This document shows positions 5,150 through 5,921 of a stretch of 5,921 bases of DNA, one piece after another. The stretch is from Acidilobaceae archaeon (GTDB lineage: Archaea; Thermoproteota; Thermoprotei_A; Sulfolobales; Acidilobaceae): positions 1 to 5,921 of the forward strand of contig JALWGG010000005.1 in the NCBI GenBank assembly GCA_027013765.1, read 5' to 3'. A model generated the notes under the pieces. It saw only the letters and a program-made list of their open reading frames with translations. It did not search any database and was not told the DNA's origin. Position numbers and translations under genes: made by a program. Each line of letters starts with the position of its first letter. Position 1 is the first letter of the stretch.

Positions 5150-5878
5150 GTGGTTGAGATAATAGTGAAGGAGCCAGTGGACCTCAGGGACACGGTCCTT
5201 GTGACGGGCTTCAGGGGATTCGGTATGGTAGGCTACATGGTGTCCAAACACATAGCACTGGCCCTCGGGGGAGAGAAGGTCGGGTACATACTGACAAGGG
5301 AGACCCCCCCACTAGTACTCATAGAGGAGGACGGGGTGGGATTCCCGTTCGAGATCTACTATTCAAGGCGCGCCAAGGCAACGATCATAGTCAATAGAGC
5401 CCTGCCAGAGAGGGATAACGCGGATGAATACGCGAGGAGCATAGCGGAGTGGGCCAGCAGGGTTGGAGTGAGATTCACAGTACTTGTAGGGGGCCTCAGC
5501 AGGGAGTTCATGCCGTCCAACGAGGAGCACGGGTATAGATGGATCTCGAACAGGTACTACAGGGGCCCGAGGCTGGAGGCCCCCAAGATGGAGCCGGGGC
5601 TAGGAGTCATGGGCCCCCTAGCACTACTATACATCTACATGGACTACTATAAAGTCCCATCGATAATGGTCCTACCATACAGCCTGGTGGATGAGATAGA
5701 CTATAACGCGGCCGTTAACGGGGTCAAACTAGTCTCAGAGAAGCTGATAGGCGTCAAAAGCGACGTTAAAGCCCTAGAAGAGCTGGCATCGAGGCAAAAG
5801 GAGGAGTTCAAGAGGCTCCTACAACTAATGGCGGAGCAGGCCAAGAGTGAGGGCGAGGATAAAGGCATATACATGTAG
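5150..5878 (+). CDS. PAC2-family protein (proteasome assembly chaperone homolog, PbaA/PbaB-like) with C-terminal HbYX
   Basis: PAC2-family proteins are related to the eukaryotic chaperones PAC1/PAC2 (Pba1/Pba2), which bind the 20S alpha ring during assembly. The 242-residue protein has the PAC2 fold at about 13-195, with LVTGFRGFGMVGYMVSKHIA (17-36), a Rossmann-like core including FTVLVGGLSREF (109-120), EPGLGVMGPLALLY (148-161) and VPSIMVLPYSLVDEIDYNAA (169-188). A charged, probably coiled-coil helix follows (about 205-233). The last three residues are Ile240-Tyr241-Met242, a HbYX motif, after a flexible acidic linker. Archaeal PbaB is reported to contact 20S through such a tail. The start is GTG 5150, two bases after the PUA stop. 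Membership of the pan transcription unit supports a proteasome role; whether it acts as assembly factor, activator or adaptor is open. Confidence 0.93.
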   Translation: MVEIIVKEPVDLRDTVLVTGFRGFGMVGYMVSKHIALALGGEKVGYILTRETPPLVLIEEDGVGFPFEIYYSRRAKATIIVNRALPERDNADEYARSIAEWASRVGVRFTVLVGGLSREFMPSNEEHGYRWISNRYYRGPRLEAPKMEPGLGVMGPLALLYIYMDYYKVPSIMVLPYSLVDEIDYNAAVNGVKLVSEKLIGVKSDVKALEELASRQKEEFKRLLQLMAEQAKSEGEDKGIYM

Positions 5879-5885
5879 GGGACAC

Positions 5886-5912
5886 TAAATTAATTATTAT
5901 AATAATTATTAA
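5886..5912. repeat. 27-bp A/T-only stretch with an 18-bp perfect palindrome
   Basis: All bases from 5886 to 5912 are A or T, in a G+C-rich window. Within it TAATTATTATAATAATTA (5891-5908) is a perfect palindrome, preceded by AATTAATT (5888-5895). It lies 8 bases after the PAC2 stop. It could be a termination region, a TATA-containing promoter for a gene beyond 5921, or both. There is no T run of five or more, so a classical archaeal terminator is not shown. Confidence 0.4.
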
Positions 5913-5921
5913 GGGTTGGGA

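Noticed and set aside
4664..5251. Open frame of 195 codons on the minus strand opposite the PUA gene
   Set aside because: It covers the PUA gene and the PAC2 start in antisense, has low-complexity Ser/Leu/Thr/Pro composition and shows no domain.

Overview
The window looks like chromosomal DNA of a hyperthermophilic crenarchaeon, most likely of the Desulfurococcales type. The evidence is the archaeal-only gene set (TFE, aTrm56, MBF1, PAN, PAC2), a G+C-rich composition with AGG as the main Arg codon and ATA as the main Ile codon, frequent GTG and TTG starts, GGAGG-type ribosome binding sites and very tight gene packing. Genus and species cannot be fixed from this alone.

Layout: eight protein genes fall into two divergent blocks around a 101-bp shared promoter region (about 3391-3491). 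The minus-strand block, read from 3390 down to 1, encodes MBF1 (zinc ribbon plus helix-turn-helix), the GTPase HflX, the tRNA C56 2'-O-methyltransferase aTrm56, transcription factor E (alpha subunit), and a C5-cytosine methyltransferase cut off by the window edge. Most of these genes abut or overlap, so they are probably co-transcribed; only the 65-bp gap before tfe could hold another promoter. The block joins transcription initiation, ribosome- and tRNA-related functions and a nucleic-acid methylase.

The plus-strand block (3492-5878) encodes the proteasome-activating AAA+ ATPase PAN, a small PUA-domain protein resembling the C-terminal part of archaeosine enzymes, and a PAC2-family protein related to proteasome assembly chaperones. 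An A/T-only 27-bp stretch containing a perfect palindrome follows it.

The most interesting point is in the plus-strand block. This PAN ends in ...GLTSI and lacks the C-terminal HbYX (hydrophobic-Tyr-any) motif that normally docks PAN on the 20S alpha ring. The PAC2 protein two genes downstream ends in ...GIYM, a textbook HbYX. This suggests, as inference, that the docking tail is supplied by a partner encoded in the same operon. A second oddity is the PAN start: the only in-frame start is TTG directly after a run of five G, while an ATG 16 bases upstream would enter the PAN frame if the run had four G. There are no tRNA or rRNA genes, CRISPR arrays or insertion sequences that I can see, and no gene-free stretch longer than about 100 bases.
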